64,000 nucleotides of DNA. Source: Riptortus pedestris. Lineage: Eukaryota > Arthropoda > Insecta > Hemiptera > Alydidae. Position numbers and translations under genes: made by a program. Shown here piece after piece: positions 25,506 to 38,177 of this stretch. The DNA lies in the NCBI GenBank assembly GCA_019009955.1, contig CM032231.1, forward strand, positions 114,230,001 through 114,294,000, read 5' to 3'. The notes under the pieces were generated by a model that saw only the letters and a list, made by a program, of their open reading frames with translations, had not been told where the DNA came from and did no database searches. How positions within the stretch are numbered: the stretch's first letter is position 1; the number at the start of each line of letters is the position of its first letter.

Positions 25506-25860
25506 AAGATTTCCCACGTGTCGTCACATATTTGCATTTATCTCAAAACGTGAAGGTTCATTGAGAACAATACTTGGCATTTAGTCTTTAAATAAAGTGC
25601 TTCATGACATAACTGCTTACTGTTAAAATGGCGTGAGTAGGAGTCGCGTTTCCTGAAGGAGGAAAACTAAAAAATGCAAATATCTCGGATAAAATCAAGA
25701 TAATGAAAAAAAGCATATAATGACATTTATAGAACATTTAATTTGCAATAAGATTTGTTCTATAAATGTCATCGATTCGACTTTTAATAACGGAGATATT
25801 TCGAAAATCCCCCTCTAAACCCTCTGTCCGATTTCAGTCTCTAAAGAGCAACAAAAAAAC
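25506..25860 (+). mobile_element. Family 1 copy, 5' and middle part
   Basis: Starts at AGATTTCCCACGTG, followed by the TTTGCATTTATCTCAAAACG subfamily segment, AATGCAAATATCTCGG and the ACGGAGATATTTCG block. The 3' half is missing. Confidence 0.75.
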
Positions 25861-26246
25861 GTCTATATTGTTACGTTTTATTACAAAACCGGTAATAAAC
25901 GTTGTTAAGAAGAGTTTTTTTGGATTGCAAAATTAAACAAGTTCCACAGTTTATCACTGCACAATTTATTTCACAATGCACAATACTCTTGGTTAACTAT
26001 TACTACTCACAGTATTACACTGATAGTGTCATTGTTCTTCAGATTTCACAGCCCAATAATTCACTCGCGGTCACTGAACTTCACATAAAACGACGGCACT
26101 GCACTGTCTTAAACACGCACTAAACTGTTACTTACAGACACGGCACAACACTGTTCTTCTTATAAAAACACTTTACCGCACTGCACTAAGTCGCGCTGAA
26201 CATCCCTCGTCGAGCAACCACTCAACTCTGGGGTACTGTGAGAGTC

Positions 26247-26249
<3 letters not shown>

Positions 26250-26314
<65 letters not shown>
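26250..26314. repeat. (TA)n microsatellite, 65 bp
   Basis: Pure TA. The flanks (CACTGCACTAAGTCGCGCTG on the left, GGCCTGGCCAAGAAACGCG on the right) are not Family 1 and may be an unidentified older repeat. Confidence 0.95.
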
Positions 26315-26316
<2 letters not shown>

Positions 26317-27567
26317 GTAGAAGGGCCTGGCCAAGAAACGCGGCTCTCTCTCTCTCTGCCAATCTTTCACGCAACAATATTAAGGGATATCTGGTAAAAA
26401 GCTCAAGGGGAGTCAGAACAGATAATTTTGTTCTAGAGATTCAGACAATTTTAGCGTTGTAACAGGAAGCCAATCAGGATTTAATTCATGAGCTGCAAAT
26501 GAGATATCAACTAACCAATTGGACTACTAACTATTACTGAACGGCTGAAGCTTGTTAACATAGCAATGGCTAATAAGAGGGTTTGTTAAAAGGCAAATTG
26601 ACAGCAACCACATAAATTAAATGTCCACGGTTTGTTAATAATGGTGCGTAATTACCAATTAAGGCCACTTCCATTATGGTTTCAGGTAATTTACAAAATT
26701 CACTTCATCTATATCCTTTTTTCTTCTTCTCATAGTAACTCAAAGAGGACTTATTTATTTGAAATCATGTTCCATTGTCACATGGAATATTAAATGTATG
26801 ATTATGTTTAAATACATTTTTATTTTACAGTATATACATGTTAATCAATCAAATAATCATTGATGATATGAAATGAAAAAAAATAATTAAAATAAAAACA
26901 AATCAATTAAAGTTAAACTCAACCGATGTTTAATTTGCGAGCATATGTATAGGTAATATATTGTATTATAATTCTCTTTCCTCACAATCAACTTTACATT
27001 CTAATGCATTTTTCCTACATCCATATCCATAGTTTTGATAAACATAATAAGTTCTTTATTGTATTTATTAAATAAAATATGAGGTGGTTCAGGCCAATTA
27101 CCTCCTTTTAAAATTATGTTCATTATTAAATTTGATCTATTTTCATTATTTGTTGAACAGTATTAGAGTATATGTAAAAACGTTTGTGTTGTTTCATCTA
27201 TATCTAGGTAGTGTTCCAATCTCATTTTACATCCATGGTACGAAGTAAAAGAAGTATCTTAATTACGAAAATTTTTGGGTTTTCCGATTTCAACGGGATT
27301 ATTAGTTTTGACCCTCCCTGAACTCATATTGACTATTTTTGCTCCTCCTTCTGTATGTATGTATATATCTCGCAGGAACGATTAGTTTTGCAATGATACT
27401 CAACTCTCTTATGGTCGAAATTGACTAAAGGGGCAGGGTTTAGTGGAGGACACAAAATAAAAAGGCAAATTTTTCCTTATTTATTACTTTCCATACATTT
27501 TTTTTTATCCAATAAATCGAAACGTGAATTACATCACCGTGAACCTAACCTTTAATCTTATAACATA

Positions 27568-27569
<2 letters not shown>

Positions 27570-27625
<56 letters not shown>

Positions 27626-27760
27626 CGGAACTCATTTTTTGTACACTTGGAACTCTTTGAACATTAAAAAAAAAATAACACTTTTTCGGTGGAAAGTTCT
27701 CAAACATCACTTCATGAGGTCATTCTCAGTATCTGATTTTCCTTAAGGAATGCCTGCTAA
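27570..27760 (+). mobile_element. Family 1 3' fragment with TA tract
   Basis: A (TA)n run at 27570-27622 is followed by GAACGGAACTCATTTTTTGT, TTCATGAGGTC and a decayed palindrome TTTTCCTTAAGGAATGCCTG. Confidence 0.6.
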
Positions 27761-27884
27761 AATTATATTGCAATCAATACGTAAAATTTAAAAAATAAAA
27801 AAAAAATTCTATTCTTAATCATATTTTGAAAAATTAAATATTTTACCTGGCCAATGATAAAGTCTATAATAATTTTCACTACTG

Positions 27885-28110
27885 TCTTTATAGGTACGAT
27901 TAACAATTGAGTATAGTTTCCACTGTTTAATCTCACTTGAGAATCCTAGAGTCGTGAGTTGGATTCTCAGCTGAACAATAGGAATTTATTTAATGACGAA
28001 CTCTTTAAATAAAACCCTTAGTCCCACCCTGGCTAGAAATGGGAGGTAAGCTATAGATAACTTGTCCTAATTAGTCATAGTAGCACAAAGTGGACGATAA
28101 TAAATAACAA
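27885..28110 (+). mobile_element. tRNA-derived SINE copy
   Basis: A B-box-like GAGTTGGATTCTC at about 27956 is followed by the shared body: AATAGGAATTTATTTAATGA, CTTAGTCCCACCCTGGCTAG, GATAACTTGTCCTAATTAG, and the ACGATAATAAAT tail. Confidence 0.75.
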
Positions 28111-30149
28111 CAATAGAGATCCGTAGATTATACAGATTATCTCCTTGTTGTGTTAAAATGAAAATAACATTAAGTTAAAAACACTTCATAGGATTGATGA
28201 ACAATTGAAGAAATTAATAAGCAGGAGCTCAATATATGGAAACGTGTTAAATAATCCCCAATCTTTCTGTGACCAATATCAGTAAATGCTTTCAAAAATA
28301 TTGCCGAAAAAGAGAAAAGAGACAAACAGACGAGGTTAAACAATTCTGCTGAATATATGAATGTCACTAGTGAACAATCGTGGAAGAGTGGTTTGAGGTG
28401 GAAAGATTATTGTTGATGCTGAGACAGATCTGTGATGCGGCAAGAGATGGCATAATGAAGACGGAGAATAAGCACTCAATCCAACAAATGGATTTCTGAT
28501 TTTGTCAGCTTACCCCAAGTGGATTGATAGTCCATTGCTGCGCCAAATCTAACCTCTGCCATTACTCTCACAGGCACCTTATTTACTTGTGAAATTTAAA
28601 TCTTGATAATTTCTTTCAAGTTTAAAAGTATGTATTATAATTTACGTGGGGTACATATAATTGCTTATAGAATGACAGCAAATACATAGGCATTATTTTT
28701 TTAAATGCCGCGACAACCTCCCTAAATGATGCTTCGAAACATACCCCTTAATACATCAGGATTAACAAACTTGACAAAGAACATTTCTGATGTCATAAAA
28801 ATATATAATCACCCTAAAAAAAAATTGAAAAAAAAGAAAAAGAAAAAAAAAGACTTTTAAAGTGTCTAAATACATAAATATGTGTCATGAAATTGCGATA
28901 GTCCCTAAAACTCTGTATACAAACATTACTTACGATAATTGATTTCAACAAACTGCGAAAGATATTGATGTTCCTAGATTGAAAAAACACTTCAAATTTT
29001 GAATCCAGTGTATACATATTAATTTATATTTGAAAAAAAAAGGTCCAGTTATCATAATGAATGCAGAGTATACAACATAACTGTTGTTTATAATTAATAC
29101 ATATAAAAATAGCAGTGATGTATTGTAAACATTTTTTATCTGAAGCATAGAAACTAAAAATTACGACTTTTACTTTTGACTTCCCTTAATACCCTCCTTA
29201 AGTTCGTCTTTTATGGTTTTTACAGGAAACCACTGTACCCGTATATTATAGTAATCCATTAATAGTTTATTACAATATATTCGGTCATTGGCATATATTT
29301 ATGAGCTAGTCTACTATAAACGTATTCCCTTACAAAAATGTGAAGCCTAACATACGAATTTCGCTCAGTACACTTGTATACTTCCACGAAAACTTTAAGT
29401 TTAAACCCGGTCGTTTAAAGGATTCCAGATCAGAACTATTATAGACAATCTGACAGAAAAAAGTTCTACTCTAGTATGTCTCAAAAGTTCTTTTAGACTG
29501 TTGAACTATAAATTCGGTAGAAGGGAAAAGAGTGGCACAGGTATAAGAGGTTGTGGGAAAGACTGAACGCTGTAATATTTCCAGACAAACCATCGCTAGC
29601 CATTCCAGATAAAAGAGCATACAGATGGAGAATCAGACCGAATCCTTTTCTCTAAGACTTATCCTAAAATCTCAAACGATCAGTCGATTTCAGTCAACGT
29701 CAACAGGCCAAGTCCTAAAGAAAAGCCTTTGATCCGCTTGTTGGGATTTGTTCTAAGAGCTGTCCTATTTGTTAAAGAAGAAGATTGGTGAGAAATTGTG
29801 AAGACAATAGTGGAAATTTCTTTAATACGTTAATAATGAAAGTGAATATTATTCATTCCTACATAAGCCGTGCTCAGATGTGATTCAGGCTGTTATTTGT
29901 ATGTCCATAATCAAAGGATTGAACGAAATAGTTTCGATTTACAGAGTTCTTAACATGATGGTGAGACAAAATAATTATAGAACTATTTCCACAAACATGT
30001 TTGATTTTTATCCTTGGAAAAAATATTATAACCAGTTCTATAATACTTTGGGTATCTCCCAAACTTTGATGCCGATCTGTTCTCTTTTGCAGCCTGAAAA
30101 CGTTTATTTTGTAACGTGGATATTACTAACACCTTATTGTAATATTTAA
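28111..30149. other. No recognisable gene
   Basis: Paired overlapping frames at 28814-29148 and 29874-30149 are AT-driven. The slightly GC-richer stretches near 28380-28600 and 29520-29800 have no persistent frame. Confidence 0.55.
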
Positions 30150-30352
30150 ATTCAGCTTTGTGATTGAACCCATTAGATTTATTCTAATTCGTAATCTAGT
30201 GTCTAAGGTTTGGTTCTTATGAGGGTAGGTTAAATGCATTTAGAGACGAACACATTAAATAATGTTTTTAGTCCAACCTTGGTTAGAGAATGGTAACCTG
30301 GAGATAACTAGTACCAATTATCGGAAGAAGCATATAGTGGGCATTAATAAAT
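30150..30352 (+). mobile_element. Degenerate tRNA-derived SINE copy
   Basis: AATAATGTTTTTAGTCCAACC, TTGGTTAGAGAATGGTAACC, GGAGATAACTAGTACCAATT and TGGGCATTAATAAATAAT follow the SINE body with many changes. Confidence 0.6.
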
Positions 30353-30689
30353 AATGTGAAAAACAGTTGGTGGGAAAAATTTTGCCATTGGAAATGAAGA
30401 GACAGATCAGAGGAAAACATTTTTTGAATTTAGTTTCATTAGAAAGGGAGACATTGTATGCAGTATTCTAAAGTGTTGGACGATTTACCTTGACCTGGAA
30501 GTCAAGATGAAGTGGAATACCACTTCAGTTTCTTTCAGATCGTGCTGATCTTCAAGTGTGCGTGAAAGCACTTTTAAACCCGAACTTTTAATCCTTTACG
30601 TGAGGGAATCCTCTCCTCTGTAGTTTCTACGCACCAGGAAGTAATTACGAGAAATCAAACGGGAAAATAGGAACTCTCCTTAAATTTTA

Positions 30690-31380
30690 CCAGAGATCCC
30701 TCAAGGGAAATCCGCTATTGAGGTTGTACCGATGGCATGATTTTCCAAAAATGTCTTCCTAAGTCCATCGATCCTACCAAGGAGATGACAAAAATGAGTT
30801 CCGTTCAAATATATATAGTCAGATTGGTAGATAGTTAAGTAGTTATTTGTTAACAATTTCGCGGAAAATATATTTAGCCGATATCCTTTTGAGAAAAGCA
30901 GCAATTAGGGTTGTGTTTATGACACGATTTTTGAAACATTTACTAAAATGCCCATTGATCCTACCTAGGATATGATATGTCCGTTAATATACGGGGTCCG
31001 TATATATATTATATTTGTCTCTTGCCACGCTAGCGGCCGCAATTTTTAAAACAACATTACCAAACTCGATATATTATGCGCGTTTCATGTAATGCTATTG
31101 ATCACGTTCGTTAACGGCTGAAATGGAACAAGTGGGAAGGGGGTTTAGATGAGGCCATTTTGAAAATTCGAAACGTTATTATACCCCGGATTGAAATGTA
31201 TTTTAACCGGAATATTTGCACTCTTGTTTAGTTTTCAGCCTTCAGTAAATCCCTTCTTCTACTCATGTCTTATTAAAAATAAGGTTTTATATCGTGAACC
31301 ACTTTATGGGATGTTTAAATAACAAATATTGTTTTCATCGCATTTGAATTTACCTAGTGTGATGACTGGTGGGCGTAAGA
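30690..31380 (-). mobile_element. Family 1, two overlapping/tandem degenerate copies
   Basis: A first minus-strand 3' end (CAAGGGAAATCCGCTATTGAG at about 30700) runs to a short TA run near 30811. A second 3' end (AAGCAGCAATTAGGGTTG, about 30895) follows, then TATATATTATATTTGTCTC and the internal block to about 31380. It looks like one copy inserted in or beside another. Confidence 0.65.
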
Positions 31381-31489
31381 GTCATCAGATAGGATTTTAC
31401 GTTCTTAATTTGAAAATGTTCATTTGATCTACACGATAATCGAAATATAACTGTTACATTCATATCAAAGATAATATTAGTTAATGCCT

Positions 31490-31600
31490 TAAATCTGACC
31501 TGAAATAGCAGGAATATAGGGAGAGGGAATTTGAATATTCAAAAAAGATCCGGTACTATGAGCAGGATTGAAAAAAATGTTTTTCCTGTAATCGTTGAAT
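31490..31600 (-). mobile_element. Degenerate Family 1 internal fragment
   Basis: TTAATGCCTTAAATCTGACC, GGGAATTTGAATATTCAAAA and ATGAGCAGGATTGAAAA correspond to the internal block in minus orientation. Confidence 0.5.
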
Positions 31601-32013
31601 AATGGTAACATTACTAAACTGAAATGAGTGAAGAAAGTGAAACATTTTGCAATAGAGTGAAGAAAGTAATCACTTTCTTAATTAGTAATAAGTATAAATT
31701 AAGTTGGAAATTAAATGCTTTAAAATGTTTCTTTACATTGTAAGAATTTATTTTATCAATATAAATTGAAATTTGTCTGATTTATTGGTGTAATTAATCT
31801 ATATATTTTAAAATTTATATTTAATTATTATTACCTTCCTTGTTTATAACTGCACTACTTCACAATCATCACTAGTTGTTTTTATAACTATGCTTATAAC
31901 CTTTCACAACCATGCTTATAACCTTCTAATACCATAATCTTCACAACATCCTAATTTTGTTCATATTCTGGTTACATCCGATCATGTATTACACGATTAC
32001 AGAAAAAATTTAA

Positions 32014-32135
32014 TATTACACACGTGACGAAAGTAGAAATTACAACTCTCGTGAAATTACCACACTCGCTTCGCTCGTGTGGGTAAACGTTTCACTCGAG
32101 TTGTAAAATGATCTACTTTCGTCACTTGTATAATA
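32014..32135. mobile_element. Foldback (hairpin) element, about 120 bp
   Basis: Left arm TATTACACACGTGACGAAAG... and right arm ...CTTTCGTCACTTGTATAATA are reverse complements with a few mismatches. They continue through TACAACTC.CGTGAAA and ACCACAC to a tiny loop near 32071 (CTCGCTTCGCTCG). There is no ORF. A foldback MITE is the simplest reading. Confidence 0.8.
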
Positions 32136-32959
32136 AATAACTATTTCAACCAATCTTTTTCTTGTTTGATGCTTGCTCTACCATTGTTGTGATATTTGCT
32201 TTCAGCCTTCAATACCCCCCCCCTCCATTACTAGTAATCGAATTTTGACGTAGAAATAGAGAATGTAATGTGAGTTATTAATAGTGAGTCATACACAATG
32301 ACATTATACGTGAATTACGCAGTACTTTTGTGTGTTTTTTGTCATAAATGTGGACATATGAATGTTTTTAGCAGTTCTAAGGCTTAATCTCGTAAATGGC
32401 TCAATATTGAATGGGGGGGGAGGTGTAATTAATAAATGGAAGTGGAATCTAAAAACTAAAAATATGTTATATTTGAAATATAGAAACAAATTTTGTAAGC
32501 AATCTTGTTGCGAATTCAATTTCCCAAAAATGGTACTTCTTGTTTAGTTTCCTCTTTGGCATTGTATTTCTTTTATCTTGTTTGAATAATTTTTATCCAT
32601 TTAAAAAAGCAAATCCGACTAAATAGTTAAATAAATACCTGAACTATGTCTTGCTATACGAACTGTTGTATATACTTCCTCATGGGTAAATATACAAGAA
32701 ACTCTTCCAAGAATGTAAATTTTCCTGTTATGACGCTACTATGGTAGTAGAATAATATGTATGGAAATACAATGCGTCTTTAAATCAATATAATAGTTTT
32801 CCTAGTAGAAGTTAATTAGACATTAAATCTATGTGGATAACAAGCTTAGAACTAATACTATTCAATAGCTTTCATCTATTTGGATTCGCTAATTGGGACA
32901 GCTATACTCCTTATAATACAATAGCAAGACTCAATAATAACAAACCTACCGCGTATTAT

Positions 32960-33389
32960 AAAAGTCCGTCACGCAGGGGCTGCGTAAACTAAGCAGATTT
33001 CCCACATGGAGCTATACAATAGAGAAATCTCTATACGAGAGCCGAACAGTTAGGGCCGAACTAGCTTTTGGCCTGAAACGTTCGTTTTCGGCCCACATTT
33101 AATAAAAATGCAAATATCTCGGTTAATATTGAAGATAGAGAATAAATGTATAGAACAATATTTATAGTAACTTTAATTTGCAATAATATTGGTTCTATAC
33201 AATCTTTTGATCCGGCTTATGGTAACGGAGATATTTCGAATTTTCAAAACACCTCCCCTCTAAACCCCCCCCCTCCCACTGGTCAGATTTCAGCCGTTAA
33301 CGAACTTGATCTTTCTTTTTACATAAAACGACTAAATCTCAAGTTTGGTAACGATTAAATAATAATTGCGACCGCTAAAGCGGTAACAG

Positions 33390-33450
<61 letters not shown>

Positions 33451-33580
33451 TATATATATACAGTTTTGAACGGACCTCATTTTCGTCATCTCCTGGGTAG
33501 GATTGATGGACATTTGAAGAAAAATTTCGAAAATCGCGTCATGAGTACAACCTCAATAGCTTAAGGGAAATCTGCCAAAA
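32960..33580 (+). mobile_element. Family 1 copy with partly deleted 3' palindrome
   Basis: Intact 5' hairpin end and subterminal box. The microsatellite is compound, (TA)n(GATA)n(TA)n, at 33394-33460. The 3' hairpin has lost its left arm (AGCTTAAGGGAAATCTGCC). Confidence 0.85.
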
Positions 33581-33765
33581 GTTATTTACCTCTTCAAGTA
33601 AGGCCTGTTTTTGTCTACTGGTTTCAGTATAATTAATTAGTTATAAATGTTTCTCTCCCATCCAAAAATTAATGAGGACTATACAAAAATATTTGTCCGT
33701 TCGGTTTTTCGTTCCGTCAACTCCATACTAGCCCCGAATTTCAAAGATTCAAAAGCCATCAATAT

Positions 33766-33766
<1 letters not shown>

Positions 33767-33808
<42 letters not shown>
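33767..33808. repeat. (CA)n microsatellite
   Basis: A 42-bp pure CA run outside any recognised element. Confidence 0.95.
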
Positions 33809-33810
<2 letters not shown>

Positions 33811-34156
33811 TATTATGGAATACCATTTACATTTCTAAAACAAATAACAAAATTACCGGTTTTTGAATTAAAATCTCCCAAATCGTCATGTGTACATACT
33901 ATGATAAATTTTCATGCGCTTATCACTCTGTAAATTATCAACTATGTAGTTTGTTGTTACAAAAAAAAAGTATTTTGTAATATTTTGGTCCAAAATAATA
34001 TTTTGGAATAGGTAGCTTTATCCATTGAAGAACTAATTAGACTTCATTAACAGTAATTTCTAACTATTATTTACAAAGTTAACCATAAAAACCATATTTT
34101 TAAGATTATGTGCAAATAATTTCTACTTAGAGTCTGGGAGTAGGCTATTATAGATG

Positions 34157-34160
<4 letters not shown>

Positions 34161-34214
<54 letters not shown>
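34161..34214. repeat. (TA)n tract flanking the Helitron cluster
   Basis: A 54-bp TA run directly precedes the CTAG end of Helitron L. With the TA tract at the other side of the cluster it suggests that the three Helitrons entered one microsatellite. Confidence 0.9.
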
Positions 34215-34216
<2 letters not shown>

Positions 34217-34217
<1 letters not shown>

Positions 34218-36757
34218 TAGCTAAGGTACCCGGCGATGCCCGGGAAATCATTGTTGACTTACTAAAGATGGTATTTTGATAGCAAGACTTCAATGTGTAC
34301 AATTACATTTCCATCCAAGACGTAATGGTTTTCCGAAATAGCCAACCCTGAAGTGTAATTTCAGAGGATTGATATAATAGAAATTTTAGTTTTGAAGAAT
34401 AAATGAAAATGTGTTCCTAATTTATCCCTCTACACTTTTTGACTCACCTTTTTTTCAATAATTCAAACCATAATCATGGGTAGCATTTATTACAATTAAA
34501 TATCATCTATAATGAACATATTTCCTTTCAAAAGCCAATCCGAGCGCATATAATATAAGGCAAAGTTTTTGAACGTAAGATTATATTTGTAATAGCGAAT
34601 CACACTGGAAACTACTTTCAGTAATGCCAGACGGGAAATTAGTAAACTCAATTATCTAGTAAGGCTCCATTCATCTTCCGTTCCCGCATGAGACTTCTCA
34701 AAATTCTTCTACTTAAATTATTGATTCAAAACATTATTTTAATAATTTATCTACCGGATGGAACTAAATAATAGTGGTACCCTGAAAATATCATATCATA
34801 TCGAGTTTAAACGCATATTGTTTTTTGTCATAATGACATTACCATTAACGTTTAATTATTATGATAGCACATATTTGTTTCAATAACATCAAGTTACATT
34901 AAACAAATTAAATAATGGAAATGCTCTTATAGTTCATATTTCTATTGGAAATAAATTACAAAGTTAATTTCTAGGTAAAATAAATAAATAAGGAGGGGGC
35001 GACGAAAATTTATAACCTCACTAATCCGAATCATACTTTGAACTATCATATAAGATGAAAACATAACATCATTTGTCATAATATTCATTTATTAAAAACC
35101 ATTAAATAAGTACTAATATAATTATTGACTCCCGTTTAGCGTATATCCCGTGTTTATTTCATTTTACGACAAAAGTGAATGTACACAAAAGTTACTCTAA
35201 ATAACAAAATAAACAATTTTTGTTATGTGCATGTTTGCCGAAAAACAAATAGAAAATAAAAAAAGCGAGTTTTTTATTTCAGCCACTCTTATAATCCATT
35301 CCCCTCTGAACCTAAAATTTTTAATATAGCTTATAATCATGGAAGAATTAATGCTAATTCACACACCGAGTTTTGCTAAGTTCGCTTCATTCGTTAGTGC
35401 CCAACAAAATTGTTGGCTCTCGCTTTAGATTTTAGTGAATATTTCGTTTATACTTTTCTATACGACAAAAGTGAATATAACAAAAGTTACTTTAAATAGA
35501 AAAATAAACTACTTTTGTCATGTGCATAAAAGAAACCCCAATTGAAAACGAAATACAGCTATTTTTAAATTCAGGCCTCTCTTAAAACCCCCACTCCTGC
35601 CCGTCCCCAGAAATGTTGGTATGGCTCATTATAAGGAAGGTGTTAGTGCTAATACACATACCGAGTTTCATTTAGTTCCGTTGAGTCTTTCGCGCCAAAT
35701 AAATTGTTCACTTCCGCTATAGGTTTAAGCGTATATCTCGTTTATAATTTGGTATACGAAAAAAGTGTATAAAATAAAAGTTACTCTAAATAACAAAATA
35801 AACAACTTTTGTTATGTTCATATTTCCCGAAAACGAATAGGAAAAGAAATATCGCTATTTTTACTTTCTAGCTTCCCTTATAACCCCCACTCCTGCCCGT
35901 CCCTAGAAATGTGGGTATGGCTTGTAATAATGAAAGCGTTAGTGCTAATAGACATACCGAGTTTTATTTATTTCGGTTGGGTATTTTGTCCCAAATAAAA
36001 TTGTTCACTTCCGCTACAGGTTTTAGCGTATATCTCGTTTATTAAACGGTATACGAAAAAAGTTTATATGACAAAAGTAACTCTAAATAACAAAATAAAC
36101 CACTTTTGTAATGTTCATATTTGCGGAAAAACCAATAGGAAACGAAATATCACTATTTTTAATTTCAGGCTTCCCTTATAACCCCTACTCCTGCCCGTCC
36201 ATAGAAATGTTGGTAGGGCTTATTATAATGAAGGCCTCACTGCTAATACACATACCGAGTTTTATTTAGTTCGGTTGAGTCTTTTTTGGCAAATAATATT
36301 GTTGACTCCCGCTATAATGTTTAGCGTATAACGCAATTTAAACTTCGGTATACGACAAAAGTGTATATAACAAAAGTTACTCTAAATAACAAAATAAACA
36401 ACTTTTATTATGTACATATTTGCCGAAAAACCAATAGAAAACGAAATATCGCTATTTTTAATTTCAGGCTTCCCTTATAACCCCCACTCCTGTTCGTCTC
36501 AGAGAAAATTAATATAGCCTAAAGTCTAAGTTGGGGTAGTAGTAGTATACATACCAAATTTCATAAAATTCGGTTCAGCCGTTTATGCGTGAAAAGGTAA
36601 CAAACAAACAAACAAACAAACAAACAAACAAACAAACAAACAAACAAACATACACGAAAGAAACAAAATGCAGATATGGTGTCTATGACATGTGAAACGA
36701 AAAGTTATCGTGAAATTTCGCGAAAAAAATCAATGTACAGACAGAGGTTACAATTTT
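34217..36757 (-). mobile_element. Non-autonomous Helitron L (2.5 kb)
   Basis: Reading on the minus strand, the 3' end is CCCGGGCATCGCCGGG, 8 nt, then CTAG at 34217-34220, abutting a TA tract. This is the canonical Helitron hairpin plus CTRR end. The 5' side (about 36600-36757) contains a (CAAA)n tract and a conserved block. Between them are about five ~297-bp tandem units (35160-36500), marked by CCCCCACTCC at 35588, 35884, 36182 (variant) and 36481. About 900 bp next to the 3' end (34260-35160) is not shared with Helitrons M and N. No Rep/helicase ORF is present. Confidence 0.8.
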
Positions 36758-36758
36758 A

Positions 36759-38163
36759 TCTATATATATATAAAATTGTAACCTCTGTCTGTACATTGAT
36801 TTTTTTCGCGAAATTTCACGATAACTTTTCGTTTCACATGTCATAGACACCATAACTGCATTTTGTTTCTTTGGTGTCTGTTTGTTTGTTTGTTTGTTTA
36901 TTTGTTTGTTTGTTTATTTGTTTGTTTGTTTGTTTGTTACCTTTTCACGCATAAACGGCTGAACCGAATTTTATGAAACTTGGTATGTGTATTACTACTA
37001 GCCCAACTTAGACTTTAGGCTATATTAATATTCTCTAAGACAAACAGGAGTGGGGGTTATAATGGAGGCCTGAAATTTAAAATAGCGATATTTCGGTTCC
37101 TATTGCTTTTTCAGCAAATATGCCCATTAGAAAAGTTGTTTATTTTGTAATTTAGAGTAACTTTTGTTATATGCACTTTTGCCGTATATGGAAGTATAAA
37201 TGAGTTATACGCTAAAAACTTTAGCGGGAGTCAACAATTTATTAGGCACAAAAGACTCAACCGAACTAAACCAAACTCGGTATGTGAATTAGTACTAACG
37301 CCTTCCTTATAATAAGCCATACTAACATTTCTAGGGACGGGCAGGAGTGGGGGTTATATGGGAGGCCTGAAATTAAAAATAGCGATATTTCGTTTCCTAT
37401 TGCTTATTCAGCAAATATGCCCATAAAAAAAGTTGTTTATTTTGTTATTTACAGTAACTTTTGTTATATACACTTTTGCCGTATACGGAAGTATAAATGA
37501 GTTATACGCTAAAAACTATAGCGGGAGTCCACAATTTTATTTGGCACAAAAGACTCAACCGAACTTAACCAAACTCGGTATGTGAATTAGCACTAACGCC
37601 TTCCTTATAATAAGCCATACTAACATTTCTAGGGATGGGCAGGAGTGGGGGTTATAAGGAAGGCCTGAATTTAAAAATAGCGGTATTTCGTTTCTTATTG
37701 CATTTTCGGCAAATATAAACATAACAAAAGTTGTTTATTTTGTTATTTAGAGTAACTTTGGTCATATTCATTTTTGTCTTTTAACAAAGTATAAACGAGA
37801 TATACACTATAAACTAAAGCGGGAGTCAACGATTTCTTTGAGCGCTAACGAGTAAACCGAACTAACAAAAACTCAGTATGTCAATTAGCATTAATTCTTC
37901 CATGGTTATAAGGGAGGCCTGAAATAAAAATTCGCGATATTTCATAGTCTATTTGTCTACGGGAAATATGACAATTTAGAGGACAGTGAAGACTTACATA
38001 AAAAATTAATTTTATTATTAACAAATGCCAACAACGGGAATTAACCCTAAACACTGGGACGGGTAAATGTCAAAATATTGTGCAAATTAAAGCCTTGCCA
38101 AAAAAATAACATCACCATTCAGCCTCAAATCAATTCCCGGGCGAAGCCGGGTATCTGAGCTAG
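36759..38163 (+). mobile_element. Non-autonomous Helitron M (1.4 kb)
   Basis: It starts with TCTATATATATATAAAATTG after an A. It ends with hairpin CCCGGGCGAAGCCGGG at 38136-38151, then TATCTGAG and CTAG at 38160-38163, followed by T. These are complete canonical Helitron ends (5' TC, 3' hairpin-CTRR, A^T site). Internally there is a (TTTG)n tract at 36883-36940 and about four ~297-bp units. It is in opposite orientation to Helitron L and joined to it at their 5' ends. Confidence 0.88.
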
Positions 38164-38177
38164 TATATATATATATA

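Noticed and set aside
25900..26330. Possible solo LTR around the TA tract (C/A-rich, CACTGCAC repeats)
   Set aside because: No TG...CA ends, no target duplication and no second copy could be identified.
36599..36940. CRISPR-like regular repeats of CAAA/TTTG
   Set aside because: They are simple tetranucleotide tracts inside Helitrons; no spacers.
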